Shown here: piece by piece, positions 9,443 to 18,001 of the stretch
Layout of the letters: the number at the start of each line of letters is the position of its first letter
Numbering within the stretch: the stretch's first letter is position 1
Assembly (NCBI RefSeq): GCF_019740335.1
Contig: NZ_JAHXZS010000001.1
Location: 248,001-312,000 of the forward strand
From: Alteraquisediminimonas sediminicola
Lineage (GTDB): Bacteria; Pseudomonadota; Alphaproteobacteria; Sphingomonadales; Sphingomonadaceae
DNA: 64,000 nt
Direction: 5' to 3'
Notes under the pieces: generated by a model
What the model was told of the DNA's origin: nothing
Database searches by the model: none
The model's input: only the letters and a program-made list of their open reading frames with translations
Position numbers and translations under genes: made by a program

Positions 9443-10635
9443 GCGAGGCCGAAAAAGGCCTTGAGACCGGCGATCACGCGATCGAACCAGCTCGCTTCAT
9501 CCACCGCAACCGCCGCGACCAATGGCATCACCTGTGGCGGGGTGTCGCTCGTGGTGACGATCAAATCGGCGACATGTTGGCCCGCCTTGATCGGCGCCTT
9601 GATCGGCCCATCATAACGGATCGACATTTTGACCGAACCGCCGGTGCCCTGCGGCATCACCGCCGCAAGGTTGCGCGGTGCAGTGAGTGCGACCTCATCT
9701 TCCGAACCCAATTGGACGCGGGCCTTGCCGACCTGTGCGCCCTTGGCGAACAAGGGCTTGGCTTCCCATGCCTTGAAGCCCCATTCCATCAGCTTGACGG
9801 ATTCGGTGACGCGATCACTTTTGCTATTAAGCCCGGCAACAACCAGCACAAGACGACGGCCATTCTGAATGGCAGAGCCGGTGAAGCCATAGCCCGCCTC
9901 TTCGGTGTGGCCGGTTTTCAGCCCGTCCGCCCCCGGCACCCGGCCAAGAATCGGGTTGCGATTGTCCTGCATGATCGCATCGCCGCCCATGGTCTTGCCC
10001 CATGAAAAGCTCGTCTGCTGATAGAATTTCGCGTAAAATTCAGGATAATCGTTGATCGTGCTGGCCGCGAGCTTCGCAAGATCGCGGGCGGTGACATGGG
10101 TCACGCCCTCATCCGGCCAGCCATTGCTGGTGCCGAAATGGCTGTTGGTCATACCAAGGCGCTTGGCCTCGGCGTTCATCAGGTCGGTAAAGGCCTGTTC
10201 GGTGCCGGAGATGCCTTCCGCCAACACGACACAAGCATCATTTCCCGACAGTGTGATCACGCCATGGAGCAGGTTTTCGACGCTGACCTGTTCGCCAGCG
10301 GACAGGAACATGGTCGAACCAGCGGCGGGGCCATGCCATTTCTGCCATGTTTCCGGGCGCACTGTCAGCATCTGATCAAGCCGAAGCTTGCCCTGTTTAA
10401 TCAAACTGAACACGACATGGCTTGTCATCATCTTGGCCATGGAAGCAGGCGGCATGGAGCGATCTGCATCGCGGGCGAACAAGGTCGCGCCAGCGGTCTG
10501 ATCGACCAGCAGCACCACCGGCGCAATAGTGTCGATCGTCGGTGCAGCCGAAGATGTGGATGCGCCAAACATGGCCAAGGTGGACAAAAGGGCGGCGTAG
10601 CGGACGTGCTGTTTCAAAATATTCCGTCTTTCCAT
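9439..10635 (-). CDS. D-alanyl-D-alanine carboxypeptidase (PBP5/6 family)
   Basis: Trims the terminal D-Ala from peptidoglycan pentapeptides in the periplasm. A signal peptide (RYAALLSTLAMFGASTSSA|AP) precedes the penicillin-binding domain with SxxK (PASMAKMMT), SxN (TLSGNDAC) and KTG (GLKTGHTEEAG), followed by the PBP5 C-terminal beta domain and a C-terminal amphipathic stretch (SWFDRVIAGLKAFFGLA) that would anchor it to the inner membrane. I placed the start at the ATG at 10635, which gives a normal-length signal peptide. An in-frame ATG at 10695 overlaps the upstream stop codon (TAATG) and remains possible. It belongs to the cell-wall part of the operon with the two upstream genes. Confidence 0.92.
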   Translation of the reverse strand: MERRNILKQHVRYAALLSTLAMFGASTSSAAPTIDTIAPVVLLVDQTAGATLFARDADRSMPPASMAKMMTSHVVFSLIKQGKLRLDQMLTVRPETWQKWHGPAAGSTMFLSAGEQVSVENLLHGVITLSGNDACVVLAEGISGTEQAFTDLMNAEAKRLGMTNSHFGTSNGWPDEGVTHVTARDLAKLAASTINDYPEFYAKFYQQTSFSWGKTMGGDAIMQDNRNPILGRVPGADGLKTGHTEEAGYGFTGSAIQNGRRLVLVVAGLNSKSDRVTESVKLMEWGFKAWEAKPLFAKGAQVGKARVQLGSEDEVALTAPRNLAAVMPQGTGGSVKMSIRYDGPIKAPIKAGQHVADLIVTTSDTPPQVMPLVAAVAVDEASWFDRVIAGLKAFFGLA

Positions 10636-10694
10636 TCTCGGGCGCGATAGGAGGAAATCTACAAGGATACGCAAACTCGATGAACACAGCCCCA

Positions 10695-11516
10695 TTAGGG
10701 GATATGGAGAATCCGTGCATCCACATAGCCGCGCGCCCGGACTTCTGCCAATGCTTGTTGTGCATCTGTCATGGAATTGAATGGGCCAATCTGAACGCGT
10801 GTAATATTGCCGGTGCTGGACAGTCGCGGCGTAGCGATATCCTTCAACGCGTTGGCAAGTTTATTGGCCCGCGCCTTGTCACCCAACGCCGCCACTTGCA
10901 CATATAGACCTGTCGTCTCGTCAAATGATTGGTCGGTCGGCAATTGCGGGATTGAAGTAACCATTTCCAATGGTCCTGCGGTAGAGGAAGGTGCAGGAAA
11001 AGGTGGCGATGTCTGTGGCATAGGCTGGGACGCATCGGGCGAAGGCTCGGCAGCGAGCAACACATGATCACCCGCATCAAAGCGCTGGCGCAACGCAGCG
11101 AGCATGGTGGGCGGCGCAGATAATCGAGGCGTGGCAGGCTTTCCGGCTTGTAACTGGGCAATATCCTGTGGGCTGGCCACGGCACGGCGCACACGTACCC
11201 GACCTCCATTGCCGGATATGCCCAATTGCGCCGCTGCGCTGGCGGAAAGCATGATGTCGTGATGCCCATATTGCACCTCTGCAAGGGGCAAAGCGAGAAT
11301 GACCTGACCACTATCGAGTGACGTAATCTCGACCACCTCCAATCCGGCCGCGTCCGGCAAGCTCACCGATATGGGCGAAGATAGCGAACCAGAGGTGACA
11401 TGCGCCGATCCGAGCAGATCGAAATGCGGACTGGCGATATTGTCTGCCGCTTGCAGCGATGACGCATAGCCCGATGCGATGATCATCAAGGAAAAGAACA
11501 ATAGAAAATTACGCAT
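10695..11516 (-). CDS. Secreted SPOR protein with degenerate RlpA-like domain
   Basis: A 273-aa exported protein: signal peptide (LLFFSLMIIASGYASSLQA|A), a central region about residues 30-110 whose pattern (LEVVEITSLDSGQ..., DIMLSASAAAQLGI) resembles the double-psi beta barrel of RlpA, a Pro-rich linker (about 150-185) and a C-terminal SPOR domain (about 205-273, LYVQVAALGDKARAN...VQIGPF) that binds denuded septal glycan. The catalytic RlpA segment INDRGPF is not recognisable, so lytic activity is doubtful. It lies 17 nt downstream of the MltB-type transglycosylase and just upstream of the carboxypeptidase. The ATG at 11516 is chosen over a TTG 6 nt upstream. Confidence 0.75.
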   Translation of the reverse strand: MRNFLLFFSLMIIASGYASSLQAADNIASPHFDLLGSAHVTSGSLSSPISVSLPDAAGLEVVEITSLDSGQVILALPLAEVQYGHHDIMLSASAAAQLGISGNGGRVRVRRAVASPQDIAQLQAGKPATPRLSAPPTMLAALRQRFDAGDHVLLAAEPSPDASQPMPQTSPPFPAPSSTAGPLEMVTSIPQLPTDQSFDETTGLYVQVAALGDKARANKLANALKDIATPRLSSTGNITRVQIGPFNSMTDAQQALAEVRARGYVDARILHIP

Positions 11517-11533
11517 AAACAACGCCTTTACCG

Positions 11534-12634
11534 TCAGTTTTCAACCTTGTCCGCAAGCAGCCCAACAGACAAGGCATAGAAATTCGAACAATTATAATCG
11601 AGAATAGCGCGATAGTTCATCGTGGTCAGATATGCGGGCGTCCCCGCTCCATCCGGTTCAATCAATGTCGCCATCGCGCGATCGGGCAGGCGCTTTGCTC
11701 CCGCCTCAATCACGCCCATTGCTCGCCATTCGGCGATGGTCAGCCAGCGGCTATGCCGGACATGGACCCTTGGACAACGCGGCGAATTCGTCCTGCTACG
11801 GATCAACTGGCGATCAAGCGATGCCGGGACATAGGCCTCAACGCCCCAGGGCAAGCCTGCCTGCCATCCCGCGAAACGCAGGTAATTACCAATCGACGCA
11901 AGCGCGTCGGCCTCGCTTGACCAAATATCCGCCCGCCCATCGCCATCGCCATCTTGCGCGCGCTTGAGGTACACGCTTGGCAGGAATTGCGGATAGCCGG
12001 TCGCCCCTGCCCAACTGCCGACCAATTTGGCACGCGGAAAACCGCGATCCATCAGCTTCAGCGTGGCGATGAACTCCACGCTGAACAAGGCGCGACGGCG
12101 ACCTTCATAGGCAAGGCTGGCCAGCGAGCGCGCAAGATCGAAATCGCCCGCATAGGCTCCATAATTGGTTTCATGCCCATAAATTGCGACCATGACGGAT
12201 TCCGGCACCCCGGTTTGCGCCTCGATTTGCGCGAGTTTCGGGCGCAGGCGTTGATATACCGAGCGCCCCCGGCCAATCCGCGCGGCATCGACATGACGTA
12301 GGCGATAGGGAACGAATTTCGGAATGGGCGCATTCGGATCGGATGCGCCGGGCTGTTCCCGATCAAGCGCAATCACCCGCGCATTATAGGTCAGTGACGG
12401 CATTACCGCATCAATCGTGCGTTTCGACACCCCTTGCGCCAAGGCCTGCCCCGCCAATTGATCAAGGAACAGGCGAAAACTGTCTTGTGAAACTGGTGTC
12501 AGTGATGCGGCGGCTATCGGCGTATTCGGTTCAAAACGATCCTGCGCCGCCGCCTGCCAAAGCCCGACACCAGACAAAGCCAGTCCGCCAACAAAGGCCG
12601 CAACAAAATAGGAACGCTGTGATAAACTCATCAT
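11534..12634 (-). CDS. Lytic murein transglycosylase, MltB family
   Basis: Cleaves the MurNAc-GlcNAc bond of peptidoglycan to form 1,6-anhydro ends. After an N-terminal hydrophobic export signal (YFVAAFVGGLALSGVGLW) the 366-aa chain carries the SLT_2 domain: catalytic Glu in IYGHETNYG, then FSVEFIATLKLMDRG, the GSWAGATGYPQFLPS motif and GDGRADIWSSEADALASIGNYL. No lipobox Cys is seen, so it is probably soluble periplasmic or anchored by its signal. Two adjacent ATGs (12634, 12631) are possible starts. It is the first gene of the long minus-strand operon. Confidence 0.9.
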   Translation of the reverse strand: MMSLSQRSYFVAAFVGGLALSGVGLWQAAAQDRFEPNTPIAAASLTPVSQDSFRLFLDQLAGQALAQGVSKRTIDAVMPSLTYNARVIALDREQPGASDPNAPIPKFVPYRLRHVDAARIGRGRSVYQRLRPKLAQIEAQTGVPESVMVAIYGHETNYGAYAGDFDLARSLASLAYEGRRRALFSVEFIATLKLMDRGFPRAKLVGSWAGATGYPQFLPSVYLKRAQDGDGDGRADIWSSEADALASIGNYLRFAGWQAGLPWGVEAYVPASLDRQLIRSRTNSPRCPRVHVRHSRWLTIAEWRAMGVIEAGAKRLPDRAMATLIEPDGAGTPAYLTTMNYRAILDYNCSNFYALSVGLLADKVEN

Positions 12635-12753
12635 GCTGTAATTGATGCCACAGTGCGCCGCAAAGGTGAATCCCTTTTCCACCTTATCGGCGCATAAAGT
12701 CCCCCCTTGCATCCTCACCCATGCCGCGTCTAAAGGCGATATCGCTCAGTGCA

Positions 12754-12843
12754 GGAAGAGTGTCCGAGTGGTTTAAGGAACTGGTCTTGAAAACCAGCGA
12801 GGGTGAGAGCTCTCCGTGGGTTCGAATCCCACCTCTTCCGCCA
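12754..12843 (+). tRNA. tRNA-Ser (anticodon UGA)
   Basis: A 90-nt cloverleaf. Acceptor strand GGAAGAG pairs with CTCTTCC, discriminator G and an encoded CCA at 12841-12843. The anticodon stem is CTGGT/ACCAG with loop CTTGAAA, anticodon TGA at 12788-12790. The long variable arm (about GGGTGAGAGCTCTCC) is the hallmark of serine tRNAs, and the T loop reads GGTTCGAATCC. A candidate promoter lies upstream: TTGCAT at 12707-12712 and CTAAAG at 12730-12735 with a 17-nt spacer. Confidence 0.97.
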
Positions 12844-12959
12844 AATTTCACCTATATTATTGTCGTCTTTGGGATACCCCCATCGCGCAGGGCGGCGACG
12901 TCATTGCCGATGACGGCAAGACGCCCCTGATCCTGATACATGCGCAGTGCGCACCCGCC

Positions 12960-13169
12960 TTATTTCGTCGCGTATTGACCCGGTTCTGCGCCAAACTGTT
13001 CGCGCGCGAAGGTTTTGGCGGCGTTGGCGGTTTTGAACACTTCGTCCTGAAGCTTTGACGACACCAATGGATAGCCTTGCGAGTTGAAGCGGACCTCCCT
13101 GACGGTCAGGCGAAATGCACCTGCCTCATCCTTGGTGATGAGATAGGGAGGCGTATGCTGTCTGGACAT
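12960..13169 (-). CDS. Small conserved protein of unknown function (69 aa)
   Basis: I do not recognise a family. The 69-aa chain begins MSRQHTPPYLITKDEAGAF, is polar and mixed-charge, has no signal peptide, membrane segment or Cys, and its spacing (RLTVREVRF, then KLQDEVFKTANAAKTFAREQFG) suggests a beta-beta-alpha fold. The start at 13169 is supported by GGAG about 10 nt upstream. It lies alone between tRNA-Ser and the dodecin gene, on the opposite strand to the tRNA. A cytoplasmic protein is likely. Confidence 0.6.
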   Translation of the reverse strand: MSRQHTPPYLITKDEAGAFRLTVREVRFNSQGYPLVSSKLQDEVFKTANAAKTFAREQFGAEPGQYATK

Positions 13170-13270
13170 TGAGGTGCTCCGATTGGTGTGTAGAGCCCCC
13201 CTTGCGCCCTCAAGGCACAAATAGACAGCAAAAGCTCAAATTATGCGGGAAACAAACGCCAATCCGACGG

Positions 13271-13486
13271 TCAGCCGTCACTTTCCATGCGGAATCCCAC
13301 TTTCATCGTAACTTGGTAATGCACCACATGATCGTCCTCGACATGCCCACGCGTGCCAACAACCTCAAACCAGCCGATATGCCGCAAGCTGCTACCCGCA
13401 CGGGAGATCCCCTTTTGGATGGCGTCTTCGATACTTTTGCTGGACGTACCAACAATCTCGACGACCTTGTAGACATGGTTCGACAT
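13271..13486 (-). CDS. Dodecin family flavin-binding protein
   Basis: Dodecins form hollow dodecamers that store flavins (or CoA) in the cytoplasm. The 71-aa chain matches the small beta-alpha-beta-beta fold: HVYKVVEIVGTSSKSIEDAI for strand and helix, then RHIGWFEVVGTRGHVEDD with the Trp that stacks on the flavin ring, and YQVTMKVGFRME as last strand. The ATG at 13486 has a GGAGAG site 5 nt upstream. It stands alone between the small unknown gene and arsH; no link to arsenic is visible. Confidence 0.93.
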   Translation of the reverse strand: MSNHVYKVVEIVGTSSKSIEDAIQKGISRAGSSLRHIGWFEVVGTRGHVEDDHVVHYQVTMKVGFRMESDG

Positions 13487-13582
13487 GGGACTCTCCGTCA
13501 CCGTTGTTGATGATGAAGAAACGTCGACCCAATTTTAACGCGATGCAATCGCCATCAATACGTAGATGAAGTGGTGATCGCC

Positions 13583-14332
13583 CTACCCCTGCACGCCCAA
13601 GGCTGCCGCGGCGTGATCGTCCCTGTCGGACGTCAACTCCCCTCTTTCCTTGCGTTCAGAATAGCGATCGACCAATTGCGCCGCATGGGGGCGCAGCAAG
13701 ATGGTGAAGCGGACCAACTCCTCCATCACGTCGACAATGCGGTCATAATAAGCGGAGGGTAGCATCCGTCCGGCATCGTCAAATTCCTTATAGGCCATGG
13801 CAACGCTCGACTGGTTGGGAATCGTGAACATCCGCATCCAGCGCCCCAATATCCGCAGCGTGTTGACGCTGTTGAAAGATTGCGACCCGGCGCACACCTG
13901 CATCACCGCCAAGGTGCGCCCTTGGGTTGGCCGCCTGCCTTTCAGTTCCAGTGGCAAGTGATCGATTTGCGCCTTCATAATACCGGTGATCTGGCCATGG
14001 CGTTCCGGACTGCACCAGACCTGCCCTTCGGACCACATCGCATGTTCGCGCAATTCATGCACCGCCGGATGATCATCACCGGCGATCTGATCGGGCAACG
14101 GCAGATCCAATGGATCGAATATACGGGTTTCCGCGCCAAAATATTGCAATAACCGCGCAGATTCCTCGACCACCAGCCGGGAAAACGACCGCTCCCGCAG
14201 TGATCCATATAATAGCAGGATGCGCGGCGGGGGCTGATCTTGACCAAGTCCGACAGCCGGGTGACGATGGGCATATTCCGGCTGAAACGCAGGCAGAATA
14301 TCAGGGTCGGTCAAGTCGCGCAGTCGAGACAC
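13583..14332 (-). CDS. arsH: ArsH, NADPH-dependent FMN reductase / organoarsenical oxidase
   Basis: Flavoprotein that oxidises trivalent methyl- and aryl-arsenicals and reduces quinones or metals with NADPH. The 249-aa flavodoxin-like protein has the phosphate-binding loop [18 protein letters not shown] near residue 41 and the segments [21 protein letters not shown] and [15 protein letters not shown] typical of ArsH. It is the last gene of arsR-arsC-acr3-arsH, 11 nt after acr3, so it should be induced by As(III) through ArsR. Confidence 0.95.
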   Translation of the reverse strand: MSRLRDLTDPDILPAFQPEYAHRHPAVGLGQDQPPPRILLLYGSLRERSFSRLVVEESARLLQYFGAETRIFDPLDLPLPDQIAGDDHPAVHELREHAMWSEGQVWCSPERHGQITGIMKAQIDHLPLELKGRRPTQGRTLAVMQVCAGSQSFNSVNTLRILGRWMRMFTIPNQSSVAMAYKEFDDAGRMLPSAYYDRIVDVMEELVRFTILLRPHAAQLVDRYSERKERGELTSDRDDHAAAALGVQG

Positions 14333-14343
14333 TTTATTCGTCC

Positions 14344-15420
14344 TTAATTCGGCGATTGCGATGGGTGGATGAATGTCCGAGGAAAATAGCGCTGTCCAAG
14401 CCGGATCGCGACACCCACCAGCAAGATCAGCACGGGTACCTCGACCAATGGCCCGATCACAGCGGCAAAGGCCACGGGCGATCCCAAGCCAAAGGCCGAA
14501 ATAGCCACAGCAATAGCCAGTTCGAAATTGTTGGATGCGGCGGTAAAGGACATGGCTGTCGTACGCTGATAATCCGCGCCTATCAGACGCCCAAGGGCGA
14601 AGCTGGTGATGAACATAAAGAGGAAATACGCCCCCAAAGGCACGGCAATCAGCAAGGCATCCATCGGCAGGGCAAGGATTTCCCCACCCTTGAGGCTAAA
14701 CATCGCCACAATCGTGAAAAGCAATGCAACGAGTGTGAGCGGACTGATTTTCGGTAGGAATCGGGTGCGATACCAATCTTCCCCATATTTGCCGATCAAC
14801 ACCCGGCGGGTCAAAAATCCAGCGGCAAAGGGAATGCCAAGATAGGTCAGCACGGCCTTGGCGATCGTGAGGAAATCGACGTCCACTACATGAGCGTCAA
14901 GCCCGAAAAATGGCGGCAGCACCGTCAAATAGAAATAGGCATAAGGCGCGTAGAAAAATATCTGGAACAGCGAATTAAACGCCACCAGACCTGCCACATA
15001 TTGGCCGTTGCCGCCAGCCAACTGGTTCCACACCAGCACCATCGCGATACATGGCGCAAGGCCAATCAATATCAGGCCGGTCATATATTCCGGGTAGTCG
15101 CGCAACAATGTCACCGCGAGCAGGAACATAAAGGCCGGGCCTAAAACCCAACATTCAAACAGGGACAAAGCGAGGATTTTCCGGTCTCGGAAAACCTGCC
15201 CTAGCTCTTCATATTTGACCTTGGCCAAGGGCGGAAACATCATGACCACCAACCCAATGGCGATGGGGATACTGGTGCTGCCGACCGACATAGCGTTCAA
15301 CGCGCCGGGTACGCCCTTGAACAACGTACCAATCGCGATACCCGACGCCATGGCGACAAATATCCATAGGGTCAGATAGCGATCCAGAAATGACAGGCGC
15401 TTGGTGGTGACGTTCGTCAT
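14344..15420 (-). CDS. acr3: Arsenite efflux permease Acr3
   Basis: Exports As(III) across the inner membrane. The 358-aa protein has about ten hydrophobic segments of the BASS superfamily, starting with [16 protein letters not shown]. The motif [19 protein letters not shown] holds the essential Cys of the fourth helix, and [19 protein letters not shown] matches the Acr3 crossing-helix motif; this is not ArsB. The ATG at 15420 has a GAGAG site upstream. It follows arsC by 10 nt, so reduced arsenate is passed straight to efflux. Confidence 0.95.
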   Translation of the reverse strand: MTNVTTKRLSFLDRYLTLWIFVAMASGIAIGTLFKGVPGALNAMSVGSTSIPIAIGLVVMMFPPLAKVKYEELGQVFRDRKILALSLFECWVLGPAFMFLLAVTLLRDYPEYMTGLILIGLAPCIAMVLVWNQLAGGNGQYVAGLVAFNSLFQIFFYAPYAYFYLTVLPPFFGLDAHVVDVDFLTIAKAVLTYLGIPFAAGFLTRRVLIGKYGEDWYRTRFLPKISPLTLVALLFTIVAMFSLKGGEILALPMDALLIAVPLGAYFLFMFITSFALGRLIGADYQRTTAMSFTAASNNFELAIAVAISAFGLGSPVAFAAVIGPLVEVPVLILLVGVAIRLGQRYFPRTFIHPSQSPN

Positions 15421-15430
15421 GTATCGACTC

Positions 15431-15880
15431 TCAATTAAGATTGGCTGGCGGGATGCGTTGCCCCGCCTCATCGATGACGCGTTCGCCATCTTCCTTAGCG
15501 AATGCCCCAAGCTGCGGCTGGGGCAGCAGATCGAGCACCTCTTCAGACGGGCGGCAAAGCCGGACACCCAAAGGCGACACCACAATCGGGCGATTGATCA
15601 GGATCGGATGCGCGATCATCGCAGCGATCAGATCATCATCGCCAAGACGCGGATTATCCAAGCCAAGCTCTGCATAAGGTGTCCCCTTTTCGCGCAACAA
15701 CGCGCGCGCGCCAATGCCCATTCGCCCGATCAACGAGGTCAACAATGCGCGGCTCGGCGGTGTCTTGAGATATTCGACGACATGCGGCTCAATCCCCGCA
15801 TTGCGGATGAGTGCCAGTGTATTGCGCGACGTGCCGCAATCGGGATTGTGATAGATGATGATATCGATGGGACCGGACAT
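15431..15880 (-). CDS. arsC: Arsenate reductase (glutaredoxin-coupled)
   Basis: Reduces As(V) to As(III) with glutathione and glutaredoxin. The 149-aa thioredoxin-fold protein has the catalytic Cys15 in [18 protein letters not shown] and the arsenate-binding arginines in [11 protein letters not shown] and [11 protein letters not shown], as in E. coli plasmid ArsC. The ATG at 15880 is preceded by AAGGAAAG with good spacing; an adjacent in-frame TTG is ignored. It lies 45 nt after arsR on the same transcript. Confidence 0.96.
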   Translation of the reverse strand: MSGPIDIIIYHNPDCGTSRNTLALIRNAGIEPHVVEYLKTPPSRALLTSLIGRMGIGARALLREKGTPYAELGLDNPRLGDDDLIAAMIAHPILINRPIVVSPLGVRLCRPSEEVLDLLPQPQLGAFAKEDGERVIDEAGQRIPPANLN

Positions 15881-15925
15881 CAAAAGACTTTCCTTTTGGC
15901 ACAGCGATGACTAGCCGCGCGCTTT

Positions 15926-16255
15926 TCAACAACAGGTGAGTTCGGCAATCAATGGCGCGCACAGATCGCTGCGACCTTCGCAACAATCCTTGGCGAGAAA
16001 CACCATGAGATCGCGCAACGTGGCAATCTGCGCGCGATAGACAATTGAACGGCCCTGACGCGTCGCCGACACCAGACCCGTGCGCGCCAAGATGTTCAAA
16101 TGCGTGGAGAGCGTATTGGGCGGCACATCAAGCTGACGCGCGATATCGCCCGCCGCCAGCCCCGCAGGTTCATGACGAACGAGCAGGCGAAAACAGTCGA
16201 GACGGGTAGTCTGGGCAAGGGCAGCCAATGCCTCGGTAGCAGATATAGATTCCAT
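15926..16255 (-). CDS. arsR: ArsR-family As(III)-responsive repressor
   Basis: Winged-helix repressor of the arsenic operon. The 109-aa protein has the recognition helix region VPPNTLSTHLNILARTGLV and wing RQGRSIVYRA. Metal-binding cysteines are near the C-terminus: Cys91, Cys92 and Cys99 (KDCCEGRSDLC), plus a final CC pair. This layout matches the C-terminal three-Cys type, as in the Acidithiobacillus ArsR, not the CVC type of plasmid R773. A perfect palindrome covers its start codon (16254-16277), consistent with autorepression. Confidence 0.95.
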   Translation of the reverse strand: MESISATEALAALAQTTRLDCFRLLVRHEPAGLAAGDIARQLDVPPNTLSTHLNILARTGLVSATRQGRSIVYRAQIATLRDLMVFLAKDCCEGRSDLCAPLIAELTCC

Positions 16256-16277
16256 AATTCGAGATTTATCGAATTAT
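16254..16277. promoter_or_regulatory. Putative ArsR operator (9-bp perfect palindrome)
   Basis: The arms ATAATTCGA (16254-16262) and TCGAATTAT (16269-16277) are exact inverted repeats around a 6-bp spacer. The site begins within the arsR start codon and extends upstream, where a repressor would block both initiation and elongation. The AT-rich TTCGA core resembles operators described for other alphaproteobacterial ArsR proteins. Function is inferred from position and symmetry. Confidence 0.75.
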
Positions 16278-16335
16278 TTGCATCCGAACAAGCCCCCAAG
16301 CGCAGAACGTCAGCAATATCTAATAAATTAATGCG

Positions 16336-16773
16336 TTAGCGCTCAATATGCGAATCCACATGGATCAGGTGATAGGTCCTGCTTTTGAACAACCAATGGC
16401 CATCGACCTTGACATATTCATCGTCATACCGCCCCGCCAGACGAGAGACGCGGCCTGATTCATTGACCACCAGTTCATTGGTATACACATAGCCGACACC
16501 ATGATCGCCATGCAGTTCCATCGATGCCGGAAAGCTCAAAAACAACTCTAGATCAGCACCTTTCAGACCGCCGTTCATATCGTTCATGATCCGGTCCCAT
16601 TCGAGGGCAATTTCCTCCTTGGAGGTGAAATCACCATGCATGATGCGCCATTCGCCATCATCGGCCCAACAGGCAAGCCATGCCTCGCGGTCGTGCCGAG
16701 TGGCGCTATCTGAATAGCTGTCATGCAGTTCGCGAATAGCAAATCGATCTTCGATAGGTCCCGAAAACGCCAT
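16336..16773 (-). CDS. SnoaL-like / NTF2-fold protein
   Basis: A 145-aa cytoplasmic protein of the NTF2 cone fold. The N-terminal helix pair (EDRFAIRELHDSYSDSATRHDREAWLACWADDGEWRI) and the last strand RLAGRYDDEYVKVDGHWLFKSRTYHLI are typical of SnoaL_4 members, which include small hydratases, isomerases and hydroxylase small subunits. The conserved pocket Asp/His pattern does not fix a reaction. Neighbours (ars operon, regulator) give no pathway, so only the fold can be named. Confidence 0.75.
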   Translation of the reverse strand: MAFSGPIEDRFAIRELHDSYSDSATRHDREAWLACWADDGEWRIMHGDFTSKEEIALEWDRIMNDMNGGLKGADLELFLSFPASMELHGDHGVGYVYTNELVVNESGRVSRLAGRYDDEYVKVDGHWLFKSRTYHLIHVDSHIER

Positions 16774-16870
16774 GACTTCTCCCTCGCCCGTTCAGTAATG
16801 GCTCTACAATATTGTATTTAGTTAAAGAAGTGAATTCCGCACATCCACTCTTCTGCCATGCAAAGGGTGA

Positions 16871-17845
16871 TCAAGCACCAAAGCGAGACAACCGGCCGTC
16901 GGCGCGGAAATATTCTTTCATCGCGCCAAAGGCGGTTTCTGATAATTCGATAAAGATACGGCGGCCATCGGTGGGATCGGCAATGCGACGAAACAGACCA
17001 TTATCCGCCATGGTCTTGATCCAGCGCAGCGCAGTGGTGGCCGGCACATCAGCGGCGATGCACAGGCTGGAAACGGCGACACGCTTTTGTTCAAGCTTGG
17101 CCGCCATCAAATCAAGCAACATATCCCAAGCCGGATCGGCGAATAATTCGCCATTGAAAAACTGGTTTCTCACCCGGCGAATGCGGATCAGATGGCGCAC
17201 TTCCGCGCCAGTGATAGGCGCGTCTTCCTCGATCGCTGATGGCAGGAACGGGCTGGCGGCAAGACCGGGCACGGATATGTCGCTGCGGCCCGCATTATTT
17301 GATGCAGTTCCGGTCGCGTTGGTGGTCGAGAGCGAGGCCAACACGCGGGCAATGCGCTGCACCTCTTCGCTGATCATGCTTAATTGTTCGACCTTATGTT
17401 CGGCCCCAATATCGTTCAGCATATGAGTTGACGGGGCAGTCAGTGCCGACAGCGCAACGATGCTGTCGAGTTCATCCGCATTGCACAAGACCGTGGCGTC
17501 GCGCGGGAGCCGGGTCAGCGCATCATCAAGCTGATCCAGCCGCAGCGACACAATCAGCCGTGCATCCAAGCCCAGATCATCTTCCTCAAGCCAGTTGAGC
17601 AATGCGGGCAATGCGGCGCTTTCCGCGCAGCTTTCCCAATCGAGCCACACCGCATCCAGCACGACCTGCTGTTGCAACCGTTCCCATGCCTGTCCTGGTG
17701 CCACGACGGCGCCAAAACGGATGCCAGTCGCATCGGCATGGCGCGATGCCTGCGCGGCCAGATATTCATTTTCTGCAATCATGATCATGATCGGGGCTGA
17801 AATCTGCTGCTCGGAAGCGCTTAAATCGTTGGTCATCTGCATCAT
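16871..17845 (-). CDS. Regulator with degenerate receiver domain and MarR-like winged helix
   Basis: A 324-aa protein with two parts. Residues about 17-145 look like a response-regulator receiver: strand PIMIMIAEN, strand DAVWLDWES with Asp69 where the phospho-acceptor would be, strand ARLIVSLRL and strand TVLCNADE. The acidic pair after strand 1 is AEN and the conserved Lys after strand 5 is missing, so normal phosphorylation is unlikely. A linker follows, then a winged helix (about 235-320: VAVSSLCIAADVPATTALRWIKTMADNGLFRR, wing DPTDGRRIFIEL). Start ATG 17845 (or 17842) has AAAGGGA upstream. No sensor kinase gene is nearby. Target genes are unknown; the molybdoenzyme pair upstream is on the same strand, 156 nt away. 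Confidence 0.7.
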   Translation of the reverse strand: MMQMTNDLSASEQQISAPIMIMIAENEYLAAQASRHADATGIRFGAVVAPGQAWERLQQQVVLDAVWLDWESCAESAALPALLNWLEEDDLGLDARLIVSLRLDQLDDALTRLPRDATVLCNADELDSIVALSALTAPSTHMLNDIGAEHKVEQLSMISEEVQRIARVLASLSTTNATGTASNNAGRSDISVPGLAASPFLPSAIEEDAPITGAEVRHLIRIRRVRNQFFNGELFADPAWDMLLDLMAAKLEQKRVAVSSLCIAADVPATTALRWIKTMADNGLFRRIADPTDGRRIFIELSETAFGAMKEYFRADGRLSRFGA

Positions 17846-18001
17846 TGTCCCTTTCCGATTACCCTCCCTAGGTGCAAACCAAAGCGGATGAAGTCCAGAA
17901 CATAAAAGGACCATATCGGATATAAGGTCTTGTTTTTCAGTATTATGGTGAAGATTCCATCCATATGGGATCAAACGATCCGCTTACACGCCCTCTCCCG
18001 C

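Noticed and set aside
12844-12959. Possible integration site next to tRNA-Ser
   Set aside because: No repeat of the tRNA 3' end, integrase gene or composition change is visible; neighbours are ordinary genes.
12960-16335. Arsenic operon as a recent genomic island
   Set aside because: Codon and base use look like the rest, there are no mobile-element genes or flanking repeats, and the operon is fully in line with native sphingomonad ars clusters.
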